Of a stretch of DNA of 64,000 nucleotides, positions 1 to 8,606 are shown piece by piece (within the stretch, counting starts at the first letter, position 1; each line of letters begins with the position of its first letter). The notes under the pieces were generated by a model that saw nothing but the letters and a program-made list of their open reading frames with translations, made no database searches and was not told the DNA's origin. Made by a program: the position numbers and the translations under genes. Source of the DNA: Cobetia amphilecti (GTDB lineage Bacteria; Pseudomonadota; Gammaproteobacteria; Pseudomonadales; Halomonadaceae); NCBI RefSeq assembly GCF_020217465.1, contig NZ_CP084115.1:3410001-3474000 (forward strand), read 5' to 3'.

Positions 1-30
1 ATCGTGTCGAGCGATAGGACGAATGCGCAT
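1..30 (-). CDS. Partial: N-terminus of probable second arginine/ornithine succinyltransferase subunit (AruG-like)
   Basis: Only ten codons are inside the window ([10 protein letters not shown]), read on the minus strand from an ATG at 30-28. The start overlaps the stop of the upstream succinyltransferase gene in a TAATG arrangement, which implies translational coupling. The peptide resembles the start of the preceding gene product ([11 protein letters not shown]) and of Pseudomonas AruG (short hydrophobics, then RP, then a charged residue before D-L), and not AstD, which typically starts with a THYINGxW-type motif. I infer that the AST enzyme here is a heteromer of AruF-like and AruG-like subunits. 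Ten residues are too few for certainty; astD is the main alternative. Confidence 0.5.
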   Translation of the reverse strand, partial: MRIRPIARHD

Positions 31-1118
31 TACAACTCTCCCTCATCCATCGTCGGCAATGGCATCGGCACGGCAAGCACCGCACGCCCCTCTTCCACGC
101 CCAGCACTTCGGCCTGCTGCGGCGTCAGCATCAGCTGGCCGGTCGGCGTCAGGGCATAGCGCGCCAGCACGCAGCGGAAATCGCCGAGACGCTGGTTGGC
201 CACCATCGCCGGCACCGCATCCGGCAGGCTTTCCTGCGGTCGGATACGCACCGGATGCCAACCGCACTGCTTGAAGGTGTGCAGACGCTCGCACTCCGCC
301 AGCAGCAAGGGGCCGGCATCGAAGATGTCGACATGACGCGAGCGCGAGAAGCCCTCGGCGAGCATCTCCTGCATGGCGTACTCATGGTGCGGATTCTCAC
401 GCCCGATGGCGGCACGCGCCTGGGGGGTGAGCAGCGGCAGATAGAGCGGGAACGGCGGCATGACCTCGGCGATGAAGCTCTTGGAACGCACCCCCGCCAT
501 CTGATTGATTTCATTGAAATCACGATCAAAGAAGTGCTGACCGACGCTGTCCCAGAACGGGCTGACCTGACGCTCGTCGCGCGTTTCCAGATAGCCCGGG
601 AAGGCCACCGCCAGTTCGGTGGCGAAGCGTTCCGGGTACTGGGCGATGAACATCAGGCGTGCGCGGCGCAGCAGGCTGTCCGCATCCGTCTCGCGGTAGC
701 GGGCATCCAGCGACAGCGCGCACAGCAGCGTGGCATCCGACACCTCATGCGACAGCGACAGCGTCTGCACTTCGTGGCGCACGTTGAGCTGCTGCGAGGC
801 GTGGATCAGCGTTTCCTGACGATAGGTGTAGTAGGCCTCGCGCGCGCCAGCCTCGGCGCGCAGCGAGGCGGTACCGACCACTTCGCCGGTGTCGAGATCT
901 TCCAGCACGAAGCAGTAGATCTCGTCGCCCGGGAAGTCGATCTCGGCTCGCAGACTGCGCTGGGAGCGCAGAATGCGCTCCTCGAGGCGGTCACGATGTG
1001 CCGGCAGATTGGTCAGGCGAGGCGTGGCCGTGGCCGCGAGCCGCTCGAGGGCGAGCAGATCGCGGCTTTCGGCAGGCCGCACCACCAGCATCGGGGCACT
1101 GCTCATGGCGCTGCTCAT
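30..1118 (-). CDS. aruF: Arginine N-succinyltransferase, alpha-subunit type (AruF/AstA family)
   Basis: This enzyme transfers succinyl from succinyl-CoA to the alpha-amino group of arginine (and ornithine), the first step of the AST pathway of arginine use as carbon and nitrogen source. The 362-residue product has the family N-terminus ([19 protein letters not shown]), the GNAT-like fold region and conserved stretches such as [10 protein letters not shown] and [11 protein letters not shown] at 1118 overlaps the TGA of astC in an ATGA, so the two are translationally coupled; the in-frame ATG at 1103 (MSSAP) is a possible alternative start. The gene sits in an astC-aruF-(aruG) minus-strand operon. 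The AruF assignment rests on the probable second subunit gene directly downstream; in organisms with a single enzyme it would be called astA. Confidence 0.85.
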   Translation of the reverse strand: MSSAMSSAPMLVVRPAESRDLLALERLAATATPRLTNLPAHRDRLEERILRSQRSLRAEIDFPGDEIYCFVLEDLDTGEVVGTASLRAEAGAREAYYTYRQETLIHASQQLNVRHEVQTLSLSHEVSDATLLCALSLDARYRETDADSLLRRARLMFIAQYPERFATELAVAFPGYLETRDERQVSPFWDSVGQHFFDRDFNEINQMAGVRSKSFIAEVMPPFPLYLPLLTPQARAAIGRENPHHEYAMQEMLAEGFSRSRHVDIFDAGPLLLAECERLHTFKQCGWHPVRIRPQESLPDAVPAMVANQRLGDFRCVLARYALTPTGQLMLTPQQAEVLGVEEGRAVLAVPMPLPTMDEGEL

Positions 1119-2335
1119 GCAGATGCAGAGGCGGCGACGAAATTCGCCACGGCGCGGTCGAGCTTGTCGAGACCACTCTGGATCTCCTCTTCGCTGATCA
1201 CCAGCGACGGCGCCAGACGCAGCACGTCAGGACCGGCGATCAGCACCATCAGGCCTTCTTCCATCGCCAGGTTGAGAATGTCCTTGGCACGCCCCGCGTA
1301 GTCCGGCGCCATCTGGGCACCGATCAACAGGCCCATGCCACGCACTTCCTTGAAGACACCGTGACGCTTGGCGATGCCTTCCAGGCCGTTGCGCAGCAGC
1401 TGGTGGCGGTGCGCGACACCGTCGAGGGTTTCCGGGGTGTCGATGGTCTCGAGCGCCGCCAGACCCACGGCACACGCCAGCGGGTTGCCGCCGTAGGTGG
1501 AACCGTGAGTGCCGATGGCCATGGCCGGTGCGATGCGATCGGTGGTCAGCATGGCGCCCAGCGGGAAGCCGCCGCCGATGCCCTTGGCGGTGGTCAGGAT
1601 GTCCGGCACCACACCGAAGTGCTGGTAGGCGTACAGGTGACCGGTACGCCCGGCACCGCTCTGGACTTCATCGAAGATCAGCAGCGCATCGTGCTGGTCG
1701 CACAGCTCACGCAGTCCTTCGAGGAATGCCTGCTCGCCCGGAATGATGCCGCCCTCGCCCTGCAGCGGCTCGACGATGATCGCGCAGGTGTCATCGCCCA
1801 TCAGCTCGCGCACGGAGTCGAGATTGTTGAATTCGGCGTGCTGGATACCGCCCGGAATCGGCCCGAAGCCCTGGGAATACTTGGGCTGGCCACCGACGCT
1901 GACGGTGAAGAAGGTGCGGCCATGGAAGGACTGACGGAAGGAGATGATCTTGTCCTTCTTCTCGCCATGGGTGTCGTGGGCGAAACGACGCGCCAGCTTG
2001 AGCGCGGCCTCGTTGGCCTCACCACCGGAGGAGCAGAAGTAGACCTTGTCGGCGAAGGTGCGCTCGGTCAGCGCCTTGGCCAGCGCCAGTGCCGGCTCGT
2101 TGGTGTAGACGTTGGACAGGTGCCAGACCTTGTCGGCCTGGTCCTTGAGCGCCTTGACCAGCGCCGGATGGCAGTGGCCCAGCGAGGTGACGGCGATGCC
2201 ACCGGCGAAGTCGATGTACTCGCGACCTTCCTGATCCCACAGACGGCTACCCTCGCCGCGTACCGGAATGGCAGCCTGGGGTGCGTAGTTGGGCACCATG
2301 GCATGGTCGAAATCGGCACGGGTCAGCTGGGTCAT
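1115..2335 (-). CDS. astC: Succinylornithine/acetylornithine aminotransferase (AstC/ArgD family)
   Basis: PLP-dependent class III aminotransferase. In the AST pathway it converts N2-succinylornithine plus 2-oxoglutarate to succinylglutamate semialdehyde and glutamate; many homologues also act on acetylornithine. The protein begins [19 protein letters not shown] and shows the fold-type I landmarks: [50 protein letters not shown] and the PLP-lysine motif [16 protein letters not shown] chose the ATG at 2335 (406 aa) because GAGGA lies about 8 nt upstream and family members start there; the frame is open to 2428. It is the first gene of the catabolic operon, behind a good -10 and a direct-repeat operator, and overlaps aruF by 4 nt. 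The context favours astC over a biosynthetic argD. Confidence 0.88.
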   Translation of the reverse strand: MTQLTRADFDHAMVPNYAPQAAIPVRGEGSRLWDQEGREYIDFAGGIAVTSLGHCHPALVKALKDQADKVWHLSNVYTNEPALALAKALTERTFADKVYFCSSGGEANEAALKLARRFAHDTHGEKKDKIISFRQSFHGRTFFTVSVGGQPKYSQGFGPIPGGIQHAEFNNLDSVRELMGDDTCAIIVEPLQGEGGIIPGEQAFLEGLRELCDQHDALLIFDEVQSGAGRTGHLYAYQHFGVVPDILTTAKGIGGGFPLGAMLTTDRIAPAMAIGTHGSTYGGNPLACAVGLAALETIDTPETLDGVAHRHQLLRNGLEGIAKRHGVFKEVRGMGLLIGAQMAPDYAGRAKDILNLAMEEGLMVLIAGPDVLRLAPSLVISEEEIQSGLDKLDRAVANFVAASASA

Positions 2336-2405
2336 CGTCTCTTCCTCATCGCGGGGTCTTGGCATGGCCGGCCGATGATCGGCAAGCCACGGGTCATGAC
2401 ACTCG

Positions 2406-2434
2406 AGTATAGGGAGGCGAGATGACAAAGACTT
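2406..2434 (-). promoter_or_regulatory. Candidate astC promoter
   Basis: On the minus strand TATACT (2411-2406) is a strong -10. The hexamer 17 bp upstream, AAGTCT (2434-2429), is a poor -35. A good -10 with a poor -35 fits an activator-dependent promoter, and a direct-repeat site lies immediately upstream. The predicted leader is about 65 nt. Confidence 0.5.
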
Positions 2435-2449
2435 TCAGCGAAAGGACGA

Positions 2450-2478
2450 CGACTTATGTCAGGAGGCGACTTTTGTCA
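2450..2478 (-). promoter_or_regulatory. Tandem direct repeat, candidate ArgR (AraC-type) operator for the ast operon
   Basis: Two copies of CGACTT(T/A)TGTCA (plus-strand reading) occupy 2450-2461 and 2467-2478, 17 bp apart, with one mismatch. AraC-family activators bind such tandem half-sites on one helical face just upstream of -35. Pseudomonas-type ArgR uses TGTCGC-containing half-sites, and the minus strand here carries AGTCG in each unit. Binding by the adjacent regulator is an inference. Confidence 0.45.
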
Positions 2479-2491
2479 TCCAGGGAAGGTG

Positions 2492-3553
2492 TCAGGCCTG
2501 CAACATGAGACGTTCGTCGCGGGGGCTGCGCCCGAAATGGTTGCGAAACGCCGTGGAGAAGTGAGCGGCGCTGGAAAAGCCGGTGGCCAGCGCGATCTCG
2601 CCGATCGGCTGATCGCTCTCGCGCAGCAGCTGGCGCGAGCGCGCCAGACGCAGATCCAGATAGTAGCGGCTGGGCACCGCCTGCAGATGCTTCTTGAACA
2701 GCCGCTCCAGCTGACGCCGCGAGATGCCGAGGTGCTCGCCGATCTCGTGGGTGGAGAGCGGCTCCTCGATATTGGCCTCCATCAGCGTCACGGCCTCCAC
2801 CAGCGGCTGGGGCGCATGGGCGAAACGGTTCTTGAGCGGCACGTGCTGCGGCTCGTCCGCCAGCCGGATGCGCTCGCAGACGAAGTGCTCGGAGACCTTC
2901 TCGGCCAGCGCGCGACCATGCTGCTGGGCGATCAGCGTCATCATCATGTCCATCGCCGCGGTGCCACCGCCGCAGGTGACACGATCACGATCCAGCTCAT
3001 AAAGCTGATGGGAGACGTTGACCTGCGGGAAGTCGCGGCGGAAGGATTCGGCGCGCTGCCAGTGGATCGTCGCACGATAGCCATCGAGTAACCCGGCGCG
3101 AGCCAGCTCACGAGTGCCGGTGGAGATGCCGCCCAGCATCACGCCACGTTCGGCCAGACGCTTGAGCCAGGCCAGCAGCGCGGGATTCGAGGCTACCTCC
3201 TGCAGGCCCGCCTCGCCCGCCGGCTGAGCACCGCACACGAACAGGGCATCCAGATGGCGCGAATCACTGGCGACCAGACTGTCCGGCGAGAGACTCAAGC
3301 CCGCCGCGGATGCCACGCCACGCCCGTCAAGCGCGAAGGTGACGGCCCGATAGAGTGTCTGCCCCGCGAGCTGGTTGGCCACCTGCAGTGGCTCCAGCGC
3401 ACAGGCCTGGGACAACAACGAGAAGCCGGGCAGCAGCACGAAGCCTATCTGGCGCTGCTGGGCCTGGGGGGAAACCAGTGAATCCACGGGCATGAGTGTG
3501 AGTCGGGGTCCGTCGCGTGAGGGTGGCGCCATATTGTGCCATGCCTCTGGCAC
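2492..3553 (-). CDS. argR: GlxA/ArgR-like transcriptional regulator (DJ-1/PfpI-like domain + AraC HTH)
   Basis: The N-terminal two thirds (about residues 30-200) form a class I glutamine amidotransferase-like/DJ-1 sensor domain (QIGFVLLPGFSLLSQACALE), and the C-terminal 100 residues an AraC-type double HTH (ISRRQLERLFKKHL, then IGEIALATGFSSAAHFSTAF). In Pseudomonas this architecture includes ArgR, which activates arginine catabolism in response to arginine, as well as GbdR and CdhR. Location next to the AST operon supports the ArgR role. Several starts are possible: ATG at 3553, ATG at 3532 (AGAGG about 10 nt upstream) or ATG at 3493 (MPVDSL, close to the first conserved residues); I list the longest. 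It is transcribed in the same direction as astC, 156 bp upstream of the astC start. Confidence 0.75.
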   Translation of the reverse strand: MPEAWHNMAPPSRDGPRLTLMPVDSLVSPQAQQRQIGFVLLPGFSLLSQACALEPLQVANQLAGQTLYRAVTFALDGRGVASAAGLSLSPDSLVASDSRHLDALFVCGAQPAGEAGLQEVASNPALLAWLKRLAERGVMLGGISTGTRELARAGLLDGYRATIHWQRAESFRRDFPQVNVSHQLYELDRDRVTCGGGTAAMDMMMTLIAQQHGRALAEKVSEHFVCERIRLADEPQHVPLKNRFAHAPQPLVEAVTLMEANIEEPLSTHEIGEHLGISRRQLERLFKKHLQAVPSRYYLDLRLARSRQLLRESDQPIGEIALATGFSSAAHFSTAFRNHFGRSPRDERLMLQA

Positions 3554-3603
3554 TTGTGCCTGGCCCGGACTAGCATGACGCTCGAGATGAGGCCACCACT
3601 CAC

Positions 3604-3633
3604 GACGACGCCACCCCGAAGGATGGCGTCGTC
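3604..3633. terminator. Hairpin between fabV and the argR-like gene
   Basis: A perfect 10-bp stem (GACGACGCCA with TGGCGTCGTC) surrounds a 10-nt loop. It lies downstream of fabV on the minus strand and has no clear U-tract, so it is a candidate terminator only. Confidence 0.35.
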
Positions 3634-3708
3634 AGTGCTCAGCTGTCAGTGCTCAGCTGTCAGTGCTCAGCGGGCAGCGCTCAGGTCTCAGTGGGCAGCG
3701 CTCAGCGA
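3631..3708. repeat. 14-bp tandem repeat in intergenic DNA
   Basis: GTCAGTGCTCAGCT occurs at 3631-3644 and 3645-3658, again at 3659-3672 with the last base changed, then degenerates (GGCAGCGCTCAGGT and further GCTCAG motifs) up to about 3708. It lies between the argR-like gene and fabV. No function is apparent. Confidence 0.7.
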
Positions 3709-3759
3709 GCTGCCAAGACCTCTGCGCTTATGCCGAGGCGCGCTTATATTGAGGCGCCC

Positions 3760-4962
3760 TTACATCTGAACGACATCGAACTCGACATCGGTGGCGACAT
3801 CGGCATCGTAGTCGACGTCGTCACGGGTGAAGCCGAACAGCTTCAAGAATTCCTGCTTGTAGCTGGCGTAGTCGGTGATGTCGAACAGGTTGTCGCTGGT
3901 GACCTGCGGCCACAGTTCCTGACAGGCCTGCTGGACGTCGTCCTTCAGCTCCCAGTCGTCGAGACGCAGACGGCCGGACTCGTCGGTGGCGATCTCGCCT
4001 TCGCCGTAGAAGCGCTCGGCGTAGAAGCGGTTGAGCTGCTCGATGGTGCCTTCGTGCAGGCCCTTCTCCTTCATGATCTTGTAGACCATGGAGATGTAGA
4101 GCGGCATGACCGGGATCGCGGCGCTGGCCTGGGTGACCACGGACTTGAGCACGGCCACGTGGGCACGACCACCCTTGGCGGACAGCTTCTCGTGGATGCT
4201 GCCAGCGGCGCGGTCCAGATCTTCCTTGGCGCGACCCAGCGCACCGTGCCAGTAGATCGGCCAGGTGATCTCGGTACCGATGTAGCTGAAGGCGACGGAG
4301 CGGGCGCCCTCAGCCAGCACGCCGGCGTCGTCCAGCGCCTGCATCCACAGCTCCCAATCCTGACCACCCATCACGGTGACGGTATCTTCGATTTCCTGCT
4401 CGGTGGCCGGCTCGACCTCCGCTTCGATGATGGTGTCCTTGTTGGTGTCGATGGCAGTCGCGCGGTAGGTCTCGCCGATTGGCTTGAGCACGGAGCGCTT
4501 CACTTCACCGCTGTCCGGCAGCTTGCGCACCGGAGAGGCCAGAGAGTAGACGACGAGGTCGACTTCGCCCATGTTGGCCTTGATCAGCTCGATGGCCTTG
4601 GCGCGTGTCTCATGCGAGAAGGCATCGCCGTTGATGGCCTGGCTGTAGAGGCCTTCCTGCTTGGCGAACTTGTCGAAGGCGGCAGAGTTGTACCAGCCTG
4701 CGGTGCCGGCCTTCTTCTCGGTGCCCGGCTTCTCGAAGAACACGCCCAGGGTATCGGCGCCATAACCGAAGGCTGCCGTGATACGTGCCGCGAGGCCATA
4801 GCCGCTGGAAGAACCGATCACCAGCACCTTCTTCGGACCACCGTCACGCTTGTCACCGACTGTCTTGCGGGTGATGGCGATCTGCTCGGCGACATTCTGC
4901 TCGCAGCCCTTGGGATGTGTGGTGGTGCAGATGAAGCCACGAACCTTGGGTTTGATGATCAC
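3760..4962 (-). CDS. fabV: Enoyl-[acyl-carrier-protein]/trans-2-enoyl-CoA reductase FabV
   Basis: NADH-dependent reductase for the last step of each fatty-acid elongation cycle, cytoplasmic. The product begins (V/M)[19 protein letters not shown], the diagnostic FabV N-terminus. It has a nucleotide-binding motif [13 protein letters not shown] (about 46-58) and the enlarged Y-x8-K catalytic pair (Y237 and K246 in [11 protein letters not shown]) that separates FabV from FabI (Y-x6-K). I chose a GTG start at 4962 because ACGAGG lies 8 nt upstream and this gives the usual 400 residues; the frame stays open to 5037 without family similarity. FabV enzymes are known to be insensitive to triclosan. 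Whether a fabI exists elsewhere cannot be seen. Confidence 0.95.
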   Translation of the reverse strand: MIIKPKVRGFICTTTHPKGCEQNVAEQIAITRKTVGDKRDGGPKKVLVIGSSSGYGLAARITAAFGYGADTLGVFFEKPGTEKKAGTAGWYNSAAFDKFAKQEGLYSQAINGDAFSHETRAKAIELIKANMGEVDLVVYSLASPVRKLPDSGEVKRSVLKPIGETYRATAIDTNKDTIIEAEVEPATEQEIEDTVTVMGGQDWELWMQALDDAGVLAEGARSVAFSYIGTEITWPIYWHGALGRAKEDLDRAAGSIHEKLSAKGGRAHVAVLKSVVTQASAAIPVMPLYISMVYKIMKEKGLHEGTIEQLNRFYAERFYGEGEIATDESGRLRLDDWELKDDVQQACQELWPQVTSDNLFDITDYASYKQEFLKLFGFTRDDVDYDADVATDVEFDVVQM

Positions 4963-5312
4963 GTAAAGAACCTCGTTTGCTGTTGGCCCGGCGTGTACCC
5001 GCCGATGCGATACTCGCTTCACGCTGACAGCAGGCAATGGCCGTCCTTGGGTGGTGAAGCGTATCGTGAAATAGGGCGTTCGAATCCCGTAAAGCAGGCT
5101 CAGTGCCAGCTCATGGGCGCTATTCTAGCGGCTGTCGGCGACGCTGTCCGCCCTGCCGTCATGATCCGCCATCTGCCTGCATATCACTGGAGCCAGCCGC
5201 GGCGGCTGCCGTATCATGTAGGCCTTTTCGCACACTGCCATTCCACTGCCGTCCTGCATTCGCCGCTGGTTGCCAGCCGCACTGTCCGACAGGCTCTGCC
5301 CAGGATGTTTTC
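4963..5312. other. Divergent intergenic region fabV / small gene
   Basis: About 350 bp between two divergent genes, expected to hold both promoters. No convincing -35/-10 pair was found. A fragment resembling a tRNA T-arm (GTTCGAATCCC, 5080-5090) is present without the rest of a tRNA. Confidence 0.4.
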
Positions 5313-5726
5313 ATGAACGATCAGAACGCTCACCTCGCCCCCGATGTGGCCGCCCTGCTCGAGCGCCGACAGGACATCTGGCTGGCGCTGTCTCCACTGT
5401 GGCTGGAGCGCGACCCACGTGAAGCCGAGTATCAGCACATGGCAGAAGTCGTCGAGGCCCAGGGGCTGAGCTTCCAGGAACTGGAAAAGCTCTATCGGCT
5501 GGAGATGGCCCCGGTACTGGTGCGAGAACAGGTCAGCATGACGCCCAACTTCAAGGGCTTCGATGACAGCCAGCTACTGTCACGCCTGCTGCAGCATACG
5601 CATCGTCTGACACGTGGCCGGCGCATGTTCTGGCTGCTGTTTTCGGGGCTGGCCACGATGCCGAGTCGCCATCGCTACGGCAATCTGCTCGAGATCCTGC
5701 ACCTGCGCGGCAATACGCCCCGCTAA
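5313..5726 (+). CDS. Small uncharacterised protein (137 aa)
   Basis: Not recognised with confidence. It is a soluble, charged, probably helical protein of 137 residues beginning MNDQNAHLAPDVAALLERR. It has a conserved-looking core (LSPLWLERDPREAEYQ, then FQELEKLYRLEMAPVL, then TPNFKGFDD) and no signal peptide or membrane segment. The ATG at 5313 is preferred because the frame upstream (open from 5103) has coding-unlike composition. It is monocistronic: fabV is divergent and lapG convergent, with a strong hairpin 60 bp downstream. The amino-acid pattern is that of a real gene rather than a shadow frame. A DUF-type family in Pseudomonas/Halomonas is plausible, but I cannot name it from memory. 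Confidence 0.7.
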   Translation: MNDQNAHLAPDVAALLERRQDIWLALSPLWLERDPREAEYQHMAEVVEAQGLSFQELEKLYRLEMAPVLVREQVSMTPNFKGFDDSQLLSRLLQHTHRLTRGRRMFWLLFSGLATMPSRHRYGNLLEILHLRGNTPR

Positions 5727-5788
5727 TGCGCGCCCCGCAATCTGCATGGGGAAGCCTGACGAGGGCTCTGGCCTGCAACGCCCGAATG

Positions 5789-5828
5789 ACAAGACACCCC
5801 GCGACCGGAAGGTCACGGGGTGTCTTGT
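5789..5828. terminator. Bidirectional terminator-like hairpin between convergent genes
   Basis: ACAAGACACCCCG pairs with CGGGGTGTCTTGT; after a C/A mismatch, GACC pairs with GGTC around a GGAA tetraloop. This gives about 17 bp of stem between the stop of the small gene (5726) and the lapG stop (5900). It fits shared termination for both strands. Confidence 0.7.
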
Positions 5829-5899
5829 CGTGCTGTAGTGCTTAGCAGTGCTTGGCAGAGCTCAATCGCCATTCCTCGAGGGGGCTTTCGCCGCCAGGC

Positions 5900-6568
5900 T
5901 CATGGCCGTTTGTGACGCGGCACTCTCAGCACCCCTTGTGCGCGGCGCTTCTGCCAATCAGACAGACTTGAAAGGCCTCGGCTGTCGCTGATGCGCTTGC
6001 CCCCTTCCAGACGTTTGCTCATCCACAGCGCACTGCCATTGAAACTGTAGATAGGCAGCAGGTCCGTGCGCTCACTGGCCGGCAGGATGGAACTGTTCAG
6101 GTTGTCCAGTACATCAGGATTGCGCGTATTGGCCCCCTGATAGGTCACGACCATGTGGAACTGGTTGAGGCTGAGCGCCTTGACGTAGTGCAGACGCAGG
6201 CGGTCTTCCGGTACGCCAAGCTCGCGCAGGGTCAGGTACTTGGCCATGGCGAAGTCGTCGCAATCACCAGCCCCTGCCCCCAGAAACTCCTGCGGCGTCG
6301 CCCAGTAATCAGTCGCTCCCCAGACGCTGAGGTCATCGGTGAAGTTGAGACGATTGAAGAAATCGTTCACTTCGCTCAACTGACGCCTGATCGGCGCGCC
6401 CTCCAGCCGCTGCAACAGTTGCTGCCATTGCTGCACACGATTCCAGCCACCTGTCCCGTAGATCTGGATGAACTGGCGGGAATCCACCGCCTGTGCCAGA
6501 CCCGCACCGAGCGACAACGCCAGCAGCACCCCGACCGCAAGACCCTCCCACCAGCGGCGATGATTCAT
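5900..6568 (-). CDS. lapG: LapG-like periplasmic cysteine protease (transglutaminase-like, BTLCP family)
   Basis: It releases LapA-type adhesins from the outer membrane by cutting after the two alanines of an (T/P)AAG motif near their N-terminus; calcium-dependent in characterised members. The 222-residue product has a Sec signal peptide (residues 1-27, ending LAQA) and the catalytic triad C103 (GAGDCDDF), H138 (NQFHMVV) and D155 (PDVLDNL), with the same H-to-D spacing as Pseudomonas LapG. It is the last gene of the lap cluster, 22 bp after lapD. When c-di-GMP is low, LapD lets go of LapG, which then cuts the adhesin; a matching PAAG site lies at residues 98-101 of the adhesin encoded at 13595-36709. 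Confidence 0.93.
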   Translation of the reverse strand: MNHRRWWEGLAVGVLLALSLGAGLAQAVDSRQFIQIYGTGGWNRVQQWQQLLQRLEGAPIRRQLSEVNDFFNRLNFTDDLSVWGATDYWATPQEFLGAGAGDCDDFAMAKYLTLRELGVPEDRLRLHYVKALSLNQFHMVVTYQGANTRNPDVLDNLNSSILPASERTDLLPIYSFNGSALWMSKRLEGGKRISDSRGLSSLSDWQKRRAQGVLRVPRHKRP

Positions 6569-6590
6569 GTCGAGGCACCCTGAATGTCAC

Positions 6591-8540
6591 TTAGCGAGGC
6601 ATATCTTCTGCTGGATTGGCGAACCTTGCCATGACATCGACTGCCGGTGACACGAAGCCCTGATAGCCATCTGCGCCCAGCGACATCGCCCGCTCCTGAT
6701 CCGCCTCGGACTCGACGCGGGTCACGATGACCTGCGACTCGACCTGATGCGCGGTCATGCACAGACTCTGCAACAGCTCGGTGTCGACATCTTCGCGCTT
6801 GAAGAACGCCTGGTCGATCTTGACGTAATCAGGCCGCAGTGCCGACAGATAGCTGAGCTCCTTCAGCTCTCGGGCGAAGCGGTCGATGCCGCCCCGCGCC
6901 CCCAGACGACGAGCATGCCGGAACAGCATCTTGATACGCTCCTGATGCCTGAGAGCGATGCTTTCGGACACCTCGATATCCAGACGCTTGCACAGGCGCG
7001 GATGCGCCGCCAACCAGTTGAGCAGACCAATATAACTGGCTTCATCGTCGAAGGTTTCTTCGGTCAGGTTGAGCGCCAGTCTGGGCACTTCAATCCGGTC
7101 GATATAGGAGGCCAGCCACTCCAGAGCGCGCAGATCGAACTGCGCCCCCATGCGGAAATGGCGAATCACCGGCAGGAAGTCACCCGCACGATGCAATTCA
7201 TCACCATCGCGCAGACGGGCAAACAGCTCGCGGTGGAGCTCGCCACCATCGTTGAGCAACACCGGTTGAGCGACGAAGTCGAGTCCCTTGGGGGAATCCA
7301 GGGCCTTTTCGATGATCTCGCGCCACTCGCCTCGCGGACGCGCACGGCCACCCGCAGGGGCCAGTTCCACGCCCGACCCTTGCTCGATGGCCTGACGAAG
7401 CGTGGCATCTGCAACGGCATACATCTGGGTGCGCTGCATGCCCGGCTCACGCCGAACGGCGCCAAGAGCACAGTTCTCCGGCGGAGTATCCACCAGCGGA
7501 TTGGCATCCAGCAGATTGTCGATGTCCTCCGCCAATAGCGTGAGAAACTCCTGAAGCCGAGCCTCGTCGGTTTCAGGCAGCAACAGGCCGAAATCACTAT
7601 TGGCCAGACGCGCGGCAATGATCGCCTCACCCGCCAGTTCGCGATCTTCCAGCTTGCGCGCGATGGCTTTCACCAGGGCGTCACGCCCCTTGTAGCCCTG
7701 CTCGCGATACACCACCTTGATATGCGACACGCGCAGCAGCGCGAAGCTGCCACCCATCGGCTCGCTCAGCCACTCATCGACCGCTCGGTTCAAATAGCCA
7801 CGATTGCCAAGCCCCGATACCGAGTCTTCTTCCGCCTGGCGCTGCAGACGCGCCAACTGCGCGGCCTGAGCCTCGAACTGGGTCTGCAGGCGCTGCCCAA
7901 GACGATTGACCGCCGAGGTGATGCCCTTGAGCTCCGCCACGCTGGTCTCTTCCAGCGGCGCGTCGAAGCGCTGCGTCTCCATCTCATTGAGGCGAGACGA
8001 TAGACGCTCCAGCGGGCGCAGCAGACGACGCATAACCAATGAGGCAATCAGCAGCGTGATCAGACCGCCGAGCAACAGCCACAGCGCCAGACGCTTGGCC
8101 AGCTGCCAGAGCTGGTCATAGCCCTGGGCAGATTCGCCGGTCAGGCTGATCGTGCCCAGCGACGCCCAGCCACCCGGCAGCTCGCGGCTCGCCGATTCCA
8201 CCGGCATGGGAATCAGGTCACGAAACCACTGCGGTGCCAGACTCTCGCGCACGACATTGAAAGCGATAGGCGTCGCGATGGCCACGCTCTCCAGCCTGGC
8301 ATCGCGCACATGACCACCATCCACCGTGGCACGTATCAGGGCTTCGGCACTGGCGGCATCGCCAAGCTCTACATGTGGCACCAGCGCGAGACTCAGGCTC
8401 TGGGCGAGATTCGAGAGTTCGACGCGTTGTCGTTCGGCCAGTGCATCACGGGTGTTGTTGACCTGGATGAAGAAGATACCGAGGGAGAACCCCAACAATA
8501 CCAGCAACATCAAGGTAAACAGGCGGCGCGAAAGACTCAT
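6591..8540 (-). CDS. lapD: LapD-like inner-membrane c-di-GMP receptor (degenerate GGDEF-EAL)
   Basis: Inside-out signalling protein: cytoplasmic c-di-GMP binding to its EAL domain makes the periplasmic domain bind LapG and so protects the adhesin. Of 649 residues, TM1 is about 8-28, a LapD/MoxY-type periplasmic domain about 29-150, TM2 about 152-172 and a HAMP follows. The degenerate diguanylate cyclase domain is about 240-395, with no GGDEF (the region reads ANSDFGLLLPE), and the EAL-like domain about 410-645, with LFARL in place of EALLR. Both are therefore predicted catalytically inactive, as in LapD. AGGA upstream of the ATG at 8540 supports the start. It sits between lapE and lapG. Confidence 0.93.
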   Translation of the reverse strand: MSLSRRLFTLMLLVLLGFSLGIFFIQVNNTRDALAERQRVELSNLAQSLSLALVPHVELGDAASAEALIRATVDGGHVRDARLESVAIATPIAFNVVRESLAPQWFRDLIPMPVESASRELPGGWASLGTISLTGESAQGYDQLWQLAKRLALWLLLGGLITLLIASLVMRRLLRPLERLSSRLNEMETQRFDAPLEETSVAELKGITSAVNRLGQRLQTQFEAQAAQLARLQRQAEEDSVSGLGNRGYLNRAVDEWLSEPMGGSFALLRVSHIKVVYREQGYKGRDALVKAIARKLEDRELAGEAIIAARLANSDFGLLLPETDEARLQEFLTLLAEDIDNLLDANPLVDTPPENCALGAVRREPGMQRTQMYAVADATLRQAIEQGSGVELAPAGGRARPRGEWREIIEKALDSPKGLDFVAQPVLLNDGGELHRELFARLRDGDELHRAGDFLPVIRHFRMGAQFDLRALEWLASYIDRIEVPRLALNLTEETFDDEASYIGLLNWLAAHPRLCKRLDIEVSESIALRHQERIKMLFRHARRLGARGGIDRFARELKELSYLSALRPDYVKIDQAFFKREDVDTELLQSLCMTAHQVESQVIVTRVESEADQERAMSLGADGYQGFVSPAVDVMARFANPAEDMPR

Positions 8541-8570
8541 CTGATTTCCTCATCAACCATCAGCATGGCA

Positions 8571-8599
8571 ACGGCGCACCCAGGGTTCGGGAGCGCCGT
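8571..8599 (-). terminator. Weak hairpin between lapE and lapD
   Basis: ACGGCGC (8571-8577) pairs with GCGCCGT (8593-8599). There is no U-tract. It may attenuate transcription from lapE into lapD or be incidental. Confidence 0.25.
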
Positions 8600-8606
8600 G
8601 GGTGGC

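Noticed and set aside
998-2425. 475-codon plus-strand ORF opposite astC
   Set aside because: Antisense of astC, which has all aminotransferase motifs; no independent support.
5060-5100. tRNA-like T-arm (GGGCGTTCGAATCCCG)
   Set aside because: No acceptor, D or anticodon arm can be folded around it; probably chance.
3649-5316. 555-codon plus-strand ORF opposite fabV
   Set aside because: fabV on the minus strand has diagnostic motifs; the plus-strand frame is a shadow running into the real small gene region.
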